64,000 nucleotides of DNA from the NCBI RefSeq assembly GCF_002836355.1, contig NZ_PJCA01000027.1, forward strand, positions 434,281 through 498,280. The letters run 5' to 3'. Source of the DNA: Moritella sp. Urea-trap-13. Its GTDB lineage: Bacteria; Pseudomonadota; Gammaproteobacteria; Enterobacterales; Moritellaceae. Below are positions 45,442 to 54,923 of the stretch, piece by piece (the stretch's first letter is position 1; every line of letters begins with the position of its first letter). The notes beneath the pieces were generated by a model. The model saw only the letters and a list, made by a program, of their open reading frames with translations, did not search any database and was not told the DNA's origin. The position numbers and the translations under genes were made by a program.

Positions 45442-46056
45442 ATGTCAAATAATACTGAAAATACGCAATTAAAGCCGAAGGATCCCGGTTTACAAATTAT
45501 CTCAGAAGCAGAGCAGGGCAGTCCTTTTTCTCAACTTGCCGCGGCTGATATGTGCTATGCGCGAAGCCATTTTGATGATGCTTTTTATTGGTACAGCATT
45601 GCGGTGCGTTCATTTACCAGCAATCCTGATGCGTACTCAGCTGAAGTGATTAAATATGAAGTATCTGCGGCAGAGTGTAACCTTGCAGGTATGTTCTTTA
45701 ATGGACTTGGTACTGACACGGACAAGATCCAAGCGTTTAGACTGTACGCAGAAGCGGCGCGTAAGCGTTATGTTAAAGCACAATTACAGCTAGGTATGAT
45801 GTATGTATACGCCGAAGGTATTCAGCAGCATTACGGTTTAGGTTATGCTTGGTTGAATGCGGCACAACTTAATGGCGAAGATAATAAAGAAATTAAGAAA
45901 GTGCTGAAAATGATCGAAGCTAAAATGGATCGTAAAGCACTGGATAATGCCCGTAAAATGTCAGAACAGTGGATTGATGAAGCGATTTTGGAAAAGCTCG
46001 CGCTACGTAAGAAAACCCGTTTTTCTTTCATCAGTAATTGGTTTAAAAAGTCTTAA
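45442..46056 (+). CDS. Sel1-like repeat (TPR-type) protein
   Basis: 204 residues from ATG 45442. Sel1-like helical repeats include AAECNLAGMFFNGLGTDTDK, QAFRLYAEAARKRYVKAQLQ and LGMMYVYAEGIQQHYGLGYA, each matching the A-x-x-x-LG-x-x-Y pattern. No signal peptide, so probably a cytosolic scaffold. The C-terminal half is basic and ends FISNWFKKS. No enzyme motif. Stands alone between queC (divergent) and a DUF4250 gene; function unknown. Confidence 0.75.
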   Translation: MSNNTENTQLKPKDPGLQIISEAEQGSPFSQLAAADMCYARSHFDDAFYWYSIAVRSFTSNPDAYSAEVIKYEVSAAECNLAGMFFNGLGTDTDKIQAFRLYAEAARKRYVKAQLQLGMMYVYAEGIQQHYGLGYAWLNAAQLNGEDNKEIKKVLKMIEAKMDRKALDNARKMSEQWIDEAILEKLALRKKTRFSFISNWFKKS

Positions 46057-46166
46057 TAAGACATCGATAAATAGTAAAGAATAATATAATACGTTAACAC
46101 TACCTGTAAAATTATCAGCACTCTTCTAAACTTAACTTATCAACATATTATTGATAGGTGATGAAG

Positions 46167-46361
46167 ATGGATTTAAGTAATTTTGAACAAATGGATACCG
46201 CGATCTTACTGGGTATTGTTAACGAAAAACTACGACTAGAATGTCCCGACCTGCATGATCTGTCGGCGTCTTATGACATGCCTACCGAAGCCCTCGCCAA
46301 TAAACTCGATACATTGGGTTATCATTACGATACCAAAACTAATCAGTTTAAAAGTTTTTAA
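46167..46361 (+). CDS. DUF4250 small protein
   Basis: 64 residues. ATG 46167 is preferred because AGGTG (46156-46160) sits 6 nt upstream; ATG 46161 and GTG 46158 are too close to it. The pattern FEQMDTAILLGIVNEKLRLE, followed by LDTLGYHYDTKTNQF, fits the DUF4250 family of small cytosolic proteins found in many enteric and marine bacteria. No function is known. Confidence 0.7.
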   Translation: MDLSNFEQMDTAILLGIVNEKLRLECPDLHDLSASYDMPTEALANKLDTLGYHYDTKTNQFKSF

Positions 46362-46423
46362 TATTGAGCAAATAGTTTGCATTACCGGGTGGTCATATTG
46401 GCGTGTATACCGGATTATGAAAA

Positions 46424-46612
46424 GTGGCTAAAACACCGTCTCAATTGATGGCGAAAGCGTGTTTTGATCCACAGGGAAGTGTGACGTTATGGCAGAATAT
46501 GGCCGCGGCTTCAGGGGACAATCAACCTCCAGCCGAGAGAGCTGAGCTGCGCGTACTAACTGTAGGCTTATTCAGCTTAATATTAACCTATGTAAGTTAT
46601 TATCTCGTTTGA
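46424..46612 (+). CDS. Possible small membrane protein, 62 aa
   Basis: Reads from GTG 46424, or from ATG 46448 for 54 residues. Ends in a hydrophobic helix (LTVGLFSLILTYVSYYLV), so it would be a tail-anchored membrane protein. The segment before it (GDNQPPAERAELRV) is polar. Ribosome-binding site weak. No family recognised; moderately likely to be real because the membrane helix is clean and the neighbours are small genes on the same strand. Confidence 0.4.
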   Translation: MAKTPSQLMAKACFDPQGSVTLWQNMAAASGDNQPPAERAELRVLTVGLFSLILTYVSYYLV

Positions 46613-46715
46613 TCGCGATAACCATAACCAACACCGTACCTTAAGAATAGATCGTCAGATAGTCTCGCCGACTCTCATTACACCACTAAGAATTTTAGAG
46701 TGGCGATAATAATAC

Positions 46716-47507
46716 TTAGCTATGATTGGTCTTGCGCTTGGCCAGTTTGTATTTAATTACATTTGCGACGGTTAACGGGTGATTTGTGCTCTTATTGATT
46801 AACAGCTGGATGTCTGCGGCGTTAATATCACTGTAACCGTCGTGAGCCATTAATATCTTGGTGATGTTAAGTTGTAATAATTTGTTTAATGATTGCTTGT
46901 AGGCATCGGGCTGATAGATAGGGAAGGGGGAGGTAAATTTATTCCGCAGTTTTAAAATCATATCGCCGACATACATAAGTTGAGTCGGTTGATGCAAGAA
47001 TGATAAATCACGGTCGGTATGACCAGGGGTAAAATGTACCATCCACTCATCAAACTCAGGCACTAGTGCTTGGTCTTGTAAAATAACATCGGGTTTAAGA
47101 TGCGGGTGATAATAAATATTCTGCCATTTTTTACCCTTACGACGTGCCACATATAACGCCAGCATCACATCTATGCTGTGTGCAATACGGCCTTTGAAAC
47201 CTTGATACCACTGTTTTTCAAAGCCTACCGAAGCAATTTGACAGCCAAACTGTTTACGTAATAAGTGTGCACCGCCAGCATGGTCAGGGTGCATATGCGA
47301 TACCAATACCAGTTTTAAATCGCCGATGTCACGTTGCAGGGTATCGGTAATGAAGGTTTTAATCACCGGCACATCACATCGACAGCCACCATCAAGTAAC
47401 ATTAACTTGTCGGGATATTCGACTAACAAAATCGTTTGAATATAACCTTTGATGTGGTGTATCTGCATGCACGCGACTTCTTTTAAAGTATCTAGTTGTT
47501 CAATCAT
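46716..47507 (-). CDS. MBL-fold metallo-hydrolase
   Basis: About 263 residues from ATG 47507; ATG 47468, with AAAGAAG 7 nt upstream, is an alternative start and gives a cleaner family N-terminus (MQIHHIKGYIQTILL). The zinc motif is SHMHPDHAGG (HxHxDH, near residue 70). Further ligands follow: H in HFTPGHTDRDLSF and D in MYVGDMIL, then H in MAHDGY. The family includes glyoxalase II, lactonases and other hydrolases; the substrate is unknown. Divergent from sbcD. Confidence 0.88.
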   Translation of the reverse strand: MIEQLDTLKEVACMQIHHIKGYIQTILLVEYPDKLMLLDGGCRCDVPVIKTFITDTLQRDIGDLKLVLVSHMHPDHAGGAHLLRKQFGCQIASVGFEKQWYQGFKGRIAHSIDVMLALYVARRKGKKWQNIYYHPHLKPDVILQDQALVPEFDEWMVHFTPGHTDRDLSFLHQPTQLMYVGDMILKLRNKFTSPFPIYQPDAYKQSLNKLLQLNITKILMAHDGYSDINAADIQLLINKSTNHPLTVANVIKYKLAKRKTNHS

Positions 47508-47651
47508 TCTCGCACAGTTTTGCGTCGATAAAACCCATGAGATGTTAAATTTTTGTAACTTAAGCAAATTTAAGCAAAACTACTGGCAGTAAAACCAGTA
47601 TTTATCTACACTAGCGATAGCTTACCTTTAACGCTAGGAACCCCACGTTTC

Positions 47652-48902
47652 ATGAAAATATTACATACCTCAGATTGGCATCTTGGCCAGCATTTCATTA
47701 CTAAAAGTCGCGTCAACGAACACAGCTGCTTTATGGCTTGGTTACTTGAACAGGTCGAATTACACCAAGTGGATGCGGTTATTGTCGCTGGTGATATTTT
47801 TGATACTGGCACGCCGCCAAGTTATGCGCGTGAGTTATATAACAGTTTTGTTGTTGCCATGAGCAAGGTGAACTGTCAGTTAATTATTCTAGCGGGTAAT
47901 CATGATTCGGTAGCAACGCTCAATGAATCAAAGCAATTATTGTCACAACTTAATACCCAAGTTATTTCGAGTGTATCGCTTGATTTAGACCAGCAAGTGT
48001 TAGAGCTTAAAAACCGCCAAGGTCAACTGGGGGCATTATTGTGTGCCGTGCCGTTTGTACGGCCTCGTGATGTAATGCAAAGTGAAGCATGGCAGTCAGG
48101 TAGTGAAAAACAGCAACGCTTAGGTGCGGCAATTACAGAGCATTACGCCAATTTGTATAAACTGGCCGAGAAAAAGCGTGAGCAGCATAATGATAAAGAC
48201 AATAGCGCGGTACCGATTATCGTTACTGGTCATTTAACTGCACTCGGTGTTTCGGTTACAGAATCAGTACGTGATATTTACATCGGTACATTAGAGGCAT
48301 TCCCTGCGAATCAATTCCCTGCGGCAGATTATATTGCCCTTGGTCATATTCATCGCGCACAAAAAGTCGCTAAATCAGAACATATCCGTTACAGCGGCTC
48401 GCCAATCCCATTAAGCTTTGATGAAGTGAAACAGCAAAAGAGCGTTAACTTAGTGAATTTTGTTGAAGGTAAGTTCGATTCTGTCACCGAATTAGCGATT
48501 CCACGCTTTCAACCTATGCAGGCAATTAAAGGTAATCTGGAAAGTATTGAAGCGCAATTAGCCGATTTCAAAACCCATACCGATCCATTACCTGTGTGGT
48601 TAAGCATTGAAGTGCAAGAGCAAGACTACCTTACCGATTTACAAACCCGTATTGAAGCTATGACCACAGACTTGCCAGTGGAAGTATTACAAGTGCGCCG
48701 AGCACGTAAAGACAGAGAGCAACATTTGCATAGCCAAGTGAAAGAAACCTTATCAGAACTGTCGGTGAATGATGTGTTTGCACGTTGTTTACAAGGCGTT
48801 GAGTTTACCACGGATGCAGAAATTGCGCGTAAATCACGTATCGAATTAGCCTTTAAACAGATTGTAGAGCAAGTCGAGCATGCAACGCAGGAGGAAAAAT
48901 AA
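47652..48902 (+). CDS. sbcD: Exonuclease subunit SbcD
   Basis: Mre11-type nuclease that, with SbcC, cuts DNA hairpins and blocked ends. 416 residues (E. coli SbcD has 400). The phosphodiesterase metal motifs are HTSDWHLGQ at the N-terminus, GDIFDTGTPP, GNHDS and GHIHRAQK. The C-terminal capping domain and the SbcC-binding tail follow. The stop overlaps the sbcC start (TAATG). ATG 47652 has AGGAA about 10 nt upstream. Confidence 0.95.
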   Translation: MKILHTSDWHLGQHFITKSRVNEHSCFMAWLLEQVELHQVDAVIVAGDIFDTGTPPSYARELYNSFVVAMSKVNCQLIILAGNHDSVATLNESKQLLSQLNTQVISSVSLDLDQQVLELKNRQGQLGALLCAVPFVRPRDVMQSEAWQSGSEKQQRLGAAITEHYANLYKLAEKKREQHNDKDNSAVPIIVTGHLTALGVSVTESVRDIYIGTLEAFPANQFPAADYIALGHIHRAQKVAKSEHIRYSGSPIPLSFDEVKQQKSVNLVNFVEGKFDSVTELAIPRFQPMQAIKGNLESIEAQLADFKTHTDPLPVWLSIEVQEQDYLTDLQTRIEAMTTDLPVEVLQVRRARKDREQHLHSQVKETLSELSVNDVFARCLQGVEFTTDAEIARKSRIELAFKQIVEQVEHATQEEK

Positions 48903-51900
48903 TGAAGATCAAACGTCTTTCCTTTAAAAATATTAACTCGTTAAAAGGCGAGTGGCAGCTTAACTTCGACCAAGAACCGTTTTTGAGTAATGGCTTGTTT
49001 GCTATTACAGGGCCTACAGGCGCGGGTAAAACCACCATTCTTGATGCGATTTGTTTGGCCTTGTATCACGAGACTCCGCGTCTGGCGATATCGAAATCTC
49101 AAAATGAGGTTATGACGCGTAATACCGCAGAGTGTGCCGCCGAAGTTGAATTTGAAGTTCAAGGTAAAGGTTACCGTGCGAGCTGGAGTCAACGCCGTGC
49201 TAAAAATAGTGCGCAGGGCAACTTACAAGAAATGAAAGTGGAATTGGCGGAAGTGGTGTCGGGTGACATTCTTGCTAGCCAAGTAAAATTGAAAAAACAG
49301 CTGGTGGCGGAAATTACGGGGTTAGACTTTTCGCGATTCCGTAAATCGATGTTGTTATCCCAAGGCGAATTTGCGGCGTTTTTGAATGCCCCAGCTAACG
49401 ATCGCGCGGAATTATTAGAAGAACTGACAGGCACTGAAATTTACGGCCAGATCTCGCAAGCGGTATTTGAAAGCCATAATGTCGCGAAAGCAGAATTAGA
49501 TAAATTACGTGCCAAAGCCGATGGCGTTAATCTGCTGAATGACGAACAACGCAGCGAGATTGCCACTGAACAAACGGGTGTCGAAACCTTAGTTACTGAT
49601 TTAACCAAGCAGCAAACAGCGCTACAGCAACAAAAGCAATGGCGTGAACAGCTTGAACAAGCACAGCAAGGTGTTAGCCAGTCGCAAAGTAGTTTAACCA
49701 CTGCAGAGCAGGACACTACAAGACAACAACCTGAGTTAGATAAGTTAGAAAAAGCAGAGCCAGCTGAAGCATTACATCTGCCGTTTACGCATTTAAACCA
49801 AGCTAACAGTAAGCTTGCGGAATTAGATAAACAGCAACAGGCATTGCAGCTATCTGTGGCATCAGCGCAAAGTGCGGTTACAGCTAATCAAGACCAAAGC
49901 AAAGTCACTCAAGCACAATTAGATGACGTTAAGCAGCAAAGCCAAGCGCAAGAAACTTTAATCAATGACCAAATAATGCCATTGGATAATGATTGCGCCC
50001 AGCTAAGCAAAGAGTTGCAACAATGTCAGTCGCTACAACAGCAGCAGAATAGCGAACAGCAAACAACGCAGCAGCAATTAGCTAAGTTAACGCAAACCGC
50101 GCTGCAAGCCCAAAAAACGGTCAATGATTGTCAGGCATATCAACAGCAGCACAGCAAAGATGCAGAGCTGAATACACGCTTACCGTTATGGCAAAGCCAG
50201 ATCCAGCAATGTAATCAACAGCAACAAAGCTTAACGGTATTAAATCAGCAAGTGGCTGACAACCAAGCGCTGTTAAAGCAAAGCCAAACTTCGCAACAGC
50301 AATTGTCGACTTCTGTTATGGCAAACTCTGAGCGTCAGCAGTCGGTGAACGATGCGGTTAATCAGGCGCAGCAGCAAGTAGCTAACTTGTTAGCGGGTGA
50401 TGATTTAACTATGCTTGAGAATGTGTTTAGCCAGAAATCACGCGCGCAAAGCATTGTTGAGCAGTTGTCTGGTTTAGAGCAACGTTATATTAGCGAGTCG
50501 CAAGAGTTTACAGCCAATCAAGCGAGCATTGGCACATTAGAGCAAAAGCTAACTGGCGTTAATGTTGAGATCGCAGCAAAAATCGACCTGTTTAAAGTTA
50601 AGAAACAAGAATTCAACGATGTTCAGCGTTTATTAGAGCAAGAACAAAAGATTGCCAGCTTAGAACAATTACGCAGCCAACTTGAAGCGGGACAAGCGTG
50701 TCAGTTATGTGGCTCGACAGAACACCCACTGATCGCGGAATATCAGCACATTAGCGATTCGCTAACGGCGCAGCGTAAAGCGCAATTAGACTTAACGTTA
50801 GAGCAAATTAAAACTGAGGGCGGCGAACTTAGAAGTCAGTTGGAAGTAGCAAAAACAAAATTAGATAGCTTCAACAGCCGTAATGCGACATTACAGCTGC
50901 AACTAGAATCTTTAATTGCACAATGGCAAGATTATACTCAGCAGTTGAATGCCAATTTGATGATCGCGGATAGCGCGAGTACGCAGGCATTTGTGCAGCA
51001 GCAAGCACTGCAATTAGAGCAATTGTCACAACGCATCCAAGGTTTAAAAGCAGCAACAGTGCAATTACAGCAAACGCAGCAAGCATTGGTTGAATTTGAT
51101 AAACACAGTGCACAACTGCAACATCAAATTGAGCTAGTGAACCGTGACTTACAAGCAGCTCAAGATGTTGAGCAAAAGCTAATAAGCGGAACGCAGCAAC
51201 AAGGGCTGGTGCTAAACGAGTTACAACAAGCATTAGCTAATAGCGTGACTGAGTTAGGTTTATCACTGCCGGAATGGAGTCAACTCGACAACTGGTTAGC
51301 GCAATGCAAGCAAGCCATGCAAACATGGACACAACAAGCACAGTTATTGCAGACTGCAAGCGAACAGTTCCTTGCTGCAGACAGTCAATTGACGCCGTTA
51401 CGTGAGCAGCAAGTTAAGCTGGATGCGGTTATTGCTCAAACTCTGATTGCGTTAACTAACCTGTCGGCGACTTTGACTGATAAACAGCAGCAACGTCAGC
51501 AGTTATTTGGTCAACGCAGTGTGGTGGATGCAAGACTGGCTATGCAGCAGCAATTAAGCAGCGCTGAACAAGCGCAGCAAGCAAGTACAGCGCAAGCGAC
51601 TGCATTATCGAATCAGTTACACGCGCAGCAAGGCGAGTTAACCACGTTACAACAAGGTTTAGCACAACAACAGCAAGAGTCGGTGGATTGCTTAGCGACA
51701 TGGCAACACGCGCTAGCAGCGAGTCCATTCGCCACTGACGTTGAGTTTTACCAAGCGTTATTACCTGCAGAAGAAAAGCAGCGATTATTGGCGCTTAAGT
51801 CGCAACTGACAGCTAACTTAACCCGTTGTCAGGCATTGTTTGAGCAAGCTAATGAACGTTTATTAACACTGCAACAGGCGCAGGTTACGGAATTTGAACT

Positions 51901-52573
51901 CGCAGCGATTATTGCGCAGTTAGATGTGATGACTGTCGAACTAAATCAAGTTTTACAACGTCAAGGTGAATTGAAACAGCGCCTTGCTGATGATGCCGCA
52001 CGTAGCGCCGATTTAGCTGATTTCTATCAACAAATTAAAGACTGTGAAGCGGACTATGATGACAAAGCTTATCTGCAAAGTTTGATTGGCTCGAAAGACG
52101 GCAGCAAGTTCCGCCGCTTTGCGCAGGGCTTAACGCTCGATCACCTTGTTACCTTAGCCAATCAACAGTTAGATCGTTTACACAGCCGTTATCAACTGCA
52201 ACGTAAACTGGCGTCTGGCAGTGAAGCGCTGGCTTTACAGGTAGTGGACACTTGGTTAGCCGATGCAGTACGTGATACCAAAACCTTATCAGGCGGCGAA
52301 AGCTTCTTAGTGAGCTTGGCGTTGGCACTAGGCTTATCTGACTTAGTTAGTCACAAGACCAGCATTGACTCGTTATTCCTTGATGAAGGCTTTGGTACGC
52401 TCGATGCTGAGACGTTAGATATCGCTTTGGATGCGCTGGATAACTTGAATGCCTCAGGTAAGATGATTGGCGTTATTAGTCACGTTGAAGCCTTGAAAGA
52501 ACGTATTCCAGTACAAGTTAAAGTGAATAAGGGTAGTGGACTAGGGCTGAGTTCGTTTGAAGTCGTGAGCTAG
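48902..52573 (+). CDS. sbcC: Exonuclease subunit SbcC
   Basis: Rad50-type SMC ATPase, 1223 residues (E. coli SbcC has 1048). Walker A is GPTGAGKTTILDAICLALY at about residues 38-56. Long coiled coils, very rich in glutamine, flank the zinc hook CQLCG near residue 599. The C-terminal head has signature SGGESFLVSLALALGL and Walker B SLFLDEGFGTLDAETLDIAL. The coiled-coil arms are about 170 residues longer than in E. coli and contain many QQ and QQQ runs, which is unusual but in frame. A terminator follows. Confidence 0.95.
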   Translation: MKIKRLSFKNINSLKGEWQLNFDQEPFLSNGLFAITGPTGAGKTTILDAICLALYHETPRLAISKSQNEVMTRNTAECAAEVEFEVQGKGYRASWSQRRAKNSAQGNLQEMKVELAEVVSGDILASQVKLKKQLVAEITGLDFSRFRKSMLLSQGEFAAFLNAPANDRAELLEELTGTEIYGQISQAVFESHNVAKAELDKLRAKADGVNLLNDEQRSEIATEQTGVETLVTDLTKQQTALQQQKQWREQLEQAQQGVSQSQSSLTTAEQDTTRQQPELDKLEKAEPAEALHLPFTHLNQANSKLAELDKQQQALQLSVASAQSAVTANQDQSKVTQAQLDDVKQQSQAQETLINDQIMPLDNDCAQLSKELQQCQSLQQQQNSEQQTTQQQLAKLTQTALQAQKTVNDCQAYQQQHSKDAELNTRLPLWQSQIQQCNQQQQSLTVLNQQVADNQALLKQSQTSQQQLSTSVMANSERQQSVNDAVNQAQQQVANLLAGDDLTMLENVFSQKSRAQSIVEQLSGLEQRYISESQEFTANQASIGTLEQKLTGVNVEIAAKIDLFKVKKQEFNDVQRLLEQEQKIASLEQLRSQLEAGQACQLCGSTEHPLIAEYQHISDSLTAQRKAQLDLTLEQIKTEGGELRSQLEVAKTKLDSFNSRNATLQLQLESLIAQWQDYTQQLNANLMIADSASTQAFVQQQALQLEQLSQRIQGLKAATVQLQQTQQALVEFDKHSAQLQHQIELVNRDLQAAQDVEQKLISGTQQQGLVLNELQQALANSVTELGLSLPEWSQLDNWLAQCKQAMQTWTQQAQLLQTASEQFLAADSQLTPLREQQVKLDAVIAQTLIALTNLSATLTDKQQQRQQLFGQRSVVDARLAMQQQLSSAEQAQQASTAQATALSNQLHAQQGELTTLQQGLAQQQQESVDCLATWQHALAASPFATDVEFYQALLPAEEKQRLLALKSQLTANLTRCQALFEQANERLLTLQQAQVTEFELAAIIAQLDVMTVELNQVLQRQGELKQRLADDAARSADLADFYQQIKDCEADYDDKAYLQSLIGSKDGSKFRRFAQGLTLDHLVTLANQQLDRLHSRYQLQRKLASGSEALALQVVDTWLADAVRDTKTLSGGESFLVSLALALGLSDLVSHKTSIDSLFLDEGFGTLDAETLDIALDALDNLNASGKMIGVISHVEALKERIPVQVKVNKGSGLGLSSFEVVS

Positions 52574-52605
52574 TTTTAGCTTGTATCTGTGAGTGATGAA
52601 TTGAA

Positions 52606-52637
52606 TGGCGATAGGATTGGTACTATCGCCTTTTTTG
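52606..52637 (+). terminator. Terminator after sbcDC
   Basis: GGCGATAG (52607-52614) pairs with CTATCGCC (52623-52630), followed by TTTTTT. Confidence 0.9.
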
Positions 52638-52727
52638 TCTTGGGGCTGATATTGTTTATTTAACATATTGTTATTGTAAGTCGAGATTGATAGTTTATAA
52701 CTGTATTACTTTGATCTAGGGGTAAAA

Positions 52728-53111
52728 ATGGATGTTTTGATCGAACAAGAAATCGCGTTACATCAGTATGAAACCCGACAGAGTAAGGCTGATATAGCTC
52801 GGTTAATTCACTGTAATTTTAGAGAGGTTGGTGAATCAGGTATAAGTTACGACTACCAATCGATTATTGAAATGATGGAAAATGAGCAACCATCGAATGG
52901 TTTTATTCATTCTCAACATTATGAATGTATTCAGCTCGAAGAGTCGGTTCAGTTACTGCTGTATAAATCAGCGTCAGTTGATGAGTTAGGTAAAAGCAGT
53001 CACTTCGCTAAACGTTCATCAATTTGGGTATTAAATGGAACACAATGGCAATTGAAGTATCATCAAGGTACTGCTTGTGAGTCATTTGAATTATTTATTG
53101 CTGAAAAATGA
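52728..53111 (+). CDS. NTF2-like (DUF4440-type) protein
   Basis: 127 residues. The pattern LIEQEIALHQYETRQSKADI, then RLIHCNFREVGESGISYDYQ, and the central strand FIHSQHYECIQLEESVQLLL resembles the SnoaL/DUF4440 branch of the NTF2-like fold, which forms cone-shaped ligand pockets. AGGGG precedes the ATG. No catalytic residues can be assigned. Stands alone, 145 nt before an SDR gene. Confidence 0.6.
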   Translation: MDVLIEQEIALHQYETRQSKADIARLIHCNFREVGESGISYDYQSIIEMMENEQPSNGFIHSQHYECIQLEESVQLLLYKSASVDELGKSSHFAKRSSIWVLNGTQWQLKYHQGTACESFELFIAEK

Positions 53112-53256
53112 GATTGAACTAGATAATTTGGATAGTACGCTTCAGCAAGCGATAGGGAATATTGCATAATATAAACAATATCCTAGCAATATCTGCGTAG
53201 AAGATTACCCTACAAAGGCGCTGGTAGGCATCACTTAAAATGGAGTTGTAAGTGCT

Positions 53257-53988
53257 ATGAATAAAGTCGTAATAGTAACTGGTGGTAGCCGAGGTATTGG
53301 CGCCGCCACTTCAATGCTGTTAGCCTCAAAAGGTTACGCGGTCTGTGTTAATTACCATTCCCGCACTGCTGACGCTGAATCTTTAGTTACTAAAATCACC
53401 GAACTTGGCGGTAAAGCCTTTGCCTTTGCTGCTGACGTATCCAATGAAGATGATGTCGTTAAATTGTTTGATGCCACCGAACAACGCTTTGGTCAGATCA
53501 CCCATCTGGTCAACAATGCCGGTATTTTATTTACGCAATCACGTCTAGTTGATTTAAGCTTAGAACGCTTCAATAAAGTCATGACTACCAACGTAACAAG
53601 TTGCTTTTTGTGTTGTAGGGAAGCTATCAAACGTATGGATAGTGGTGGTGCGATTGTGAATGTGTCCTCTGCTGCATCAAGAAGTGGTGCGCCAAACGAA
53701 TACATAGATTACGCCGCATCTAAAGGTGCAATGGATACCTTAACTAAAGGCTTGTCACTCGAAGTCGCAGCCAGTGGTATTCGCGTTAACTGTGTTCGAC
53801 CTGGTTTTATTCATACCGAAATGCACGCCGATGGTGGCGAACCAAACCGTGTTGCAAGGTTAAGTTCACAAATCCCGTTACAACGGGGTGGTAGGCCAGA
53901 AGAAGTCGCTAATGCCATCGTTTGGTTGTTATCTGATGAAGCCTCTTACGTAACAGGTTCGTTTATGGATATAGCAGGCGGTAAGTAA
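53257..53988 (+). CDS. Short-chain dehydrogenase/reductase
   Basis: 243 residues of the classical SDR family. The NAD(P) site is GGSRGIGAATS (about residues 8-18); NNAG is at about 87-90. Catalytic Ser is in IVNVSSAASR, and Tyr and Lys in YIDYAASKGAMD. The C-terminal LLSDEASYVTGSFMDIAGGK is the usual glucose-1-dehydrogenase or FabG-like end. Substrate unknown. Followed by an Ogt-type methyltransferase on the same strand, 64 nt away. Confidence 0.92.
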   Translation: MNKVVIVTGGSRGIGAATSMLLASKGYAVCVNYHSRTADAESLVTKITELGGKAFAFAADVSNEDDVVKLFDATEQRFGQITHLVNNAGILFTQSRLVDLSLERFNKVMTTNVTSCFLCCREAIKRMDSGGAIVNVSSAASRSGAPNEYIDYAASKGAMDTLTKGLSLEVAASGIRVNCVRPGFIHTEMHADGGEPNRVARLSSQIPLQRGGRPEEVANAIVWLLSDEASYVTGSFMDIAGGK

Positions 53989-54052
53989 CCGTTTAATCAA
54001 GTGAGCAGAACGTTATCAATACAGATAAGTCATTCTAAATAGGGACATCATT

Positions 54053-54565
54053 TTGACTCAAATTAATATCCAATACTTTAAACATCCTTATGCAGAATTT
54101 GTGCTTGGTTCATATGGCGGCAAACTTTGCCTGTGTGATTTTCGCTACCGAAAAATGAGAGAGTCTGTTGATAACCGCATTCAACGTGGCCTTAACGCGT
54201 CATTTGTCGAGCAAAATGATGCGATTTTGACGCGTGCGAAGATACAGCTTGAAGAGTACTTTTTTGGAGATCGTAGTGTTTTTGATATTCCATTACTGCT
54301 GGTTGGTACTGATTTCCAAAAGGCAGTATGGAATAGATTAGCAGACGTTAAATATGGTGAAACCGCTACTTATCTGGATTTAGCATTATCCATTGGCAAT
54401 GAAAGTGCAGTGAGAGCGGTTGGAAGTGCCAATGGCGCAAATGGATTGGCAATTATTATTCCTTGCCATCGTATTATTGGCAGTAAGGGTGAACTCGTTG
54501 GTTATGGTGGTGGTTTGTCGTTAAAAAAACGCCTGTTAGAATTAGAGCAAAACTTGTTTATTTGA
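54053..54565 (+). CDS. Methylated-DNA--protein-cysteine methyltransferase
   Basis: Suicide repair enzyme that moves the alkyl group from O6-alkylguanine to its own cysteine. 170 residues from TTG 54053; no ATG is available, and AGGGA lies about 8 nt upstream. The active site is IIIPCHRIIG near residue 143, and the DNA-binding helix region is VRAVGSANGANGLA. Length close to E. coli Ogt (171). The gene name ogt would fit, though I leave the symbol out because the Ada-C/Ogt split was not tested. Confidence 0.92.
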   Translation: MTQINIQYFKHPYAEFVLGSYGGKLCLCDFRYRKMRESVDNRIQRGLNASFVEQNDAILTRAKIQLEEYFFGDRSVFDIPLLLVGTDFQKAVWNRLADVKYGETATYLDLALSIGNESAVRAVGSANGANGLAIIIPCHRIIGSKGELVGYGGGLSLKKRLLELEQNLFI

Positions 54566-54668
54566 TATTGCATCATCTGATATAGATCGTTTGATATCAA
54601 ACTATTTGAAATAGAACAGCGCTCTAAAACCTTAAACATGACGATTGATTTCTAGCTATGAGTAGATC

Positions 54669-54887
54669 ATGAAACAACAATTAAGAAACAAAATAATCGA
54701 CGTTTGTAATAAGAAAATAGACAGTAAAGGCGATAATGTTGGCCTGTCATTTTATGCCTTTTTTGCCAACAAAAATGATAATCCAGAGTTACTGATGGAA
54801 GTCGCTACTTGGTGGATCCAAACCCATAAATTAGACCACTTCGTTAAAGCAATGATCATTAAAAAGATGATCCAAGACGGGCTGTAG
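54669..54887 (+). CDS. Small conserved protein, DUF6500-like
   Basis: 72 residues. NVGLSFYAFFANKNDNPELL and VATWWIQTHKLDHFVKAMII look like a short conserved helical protein that I recall as DUF6500; the family name is from memory. No membrane segment, cofactor motif or export signal. Start ATG 54669 follows TGAGTAG, a weak site. It is 36 nt before the ICMT-like gene. Confidence 0.55.
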   Translation: MKQQLRNKIIDVCNKKIDSKGDNVGLSFYAFFANKNDNPELLMEVATWWIQTHKLDHFVKAMIIKKMIQDGL

Positions 54888-54923
54888 AGGTTAAGCACCA
54901 AACATATAAGCAAGGAGAGTAAT

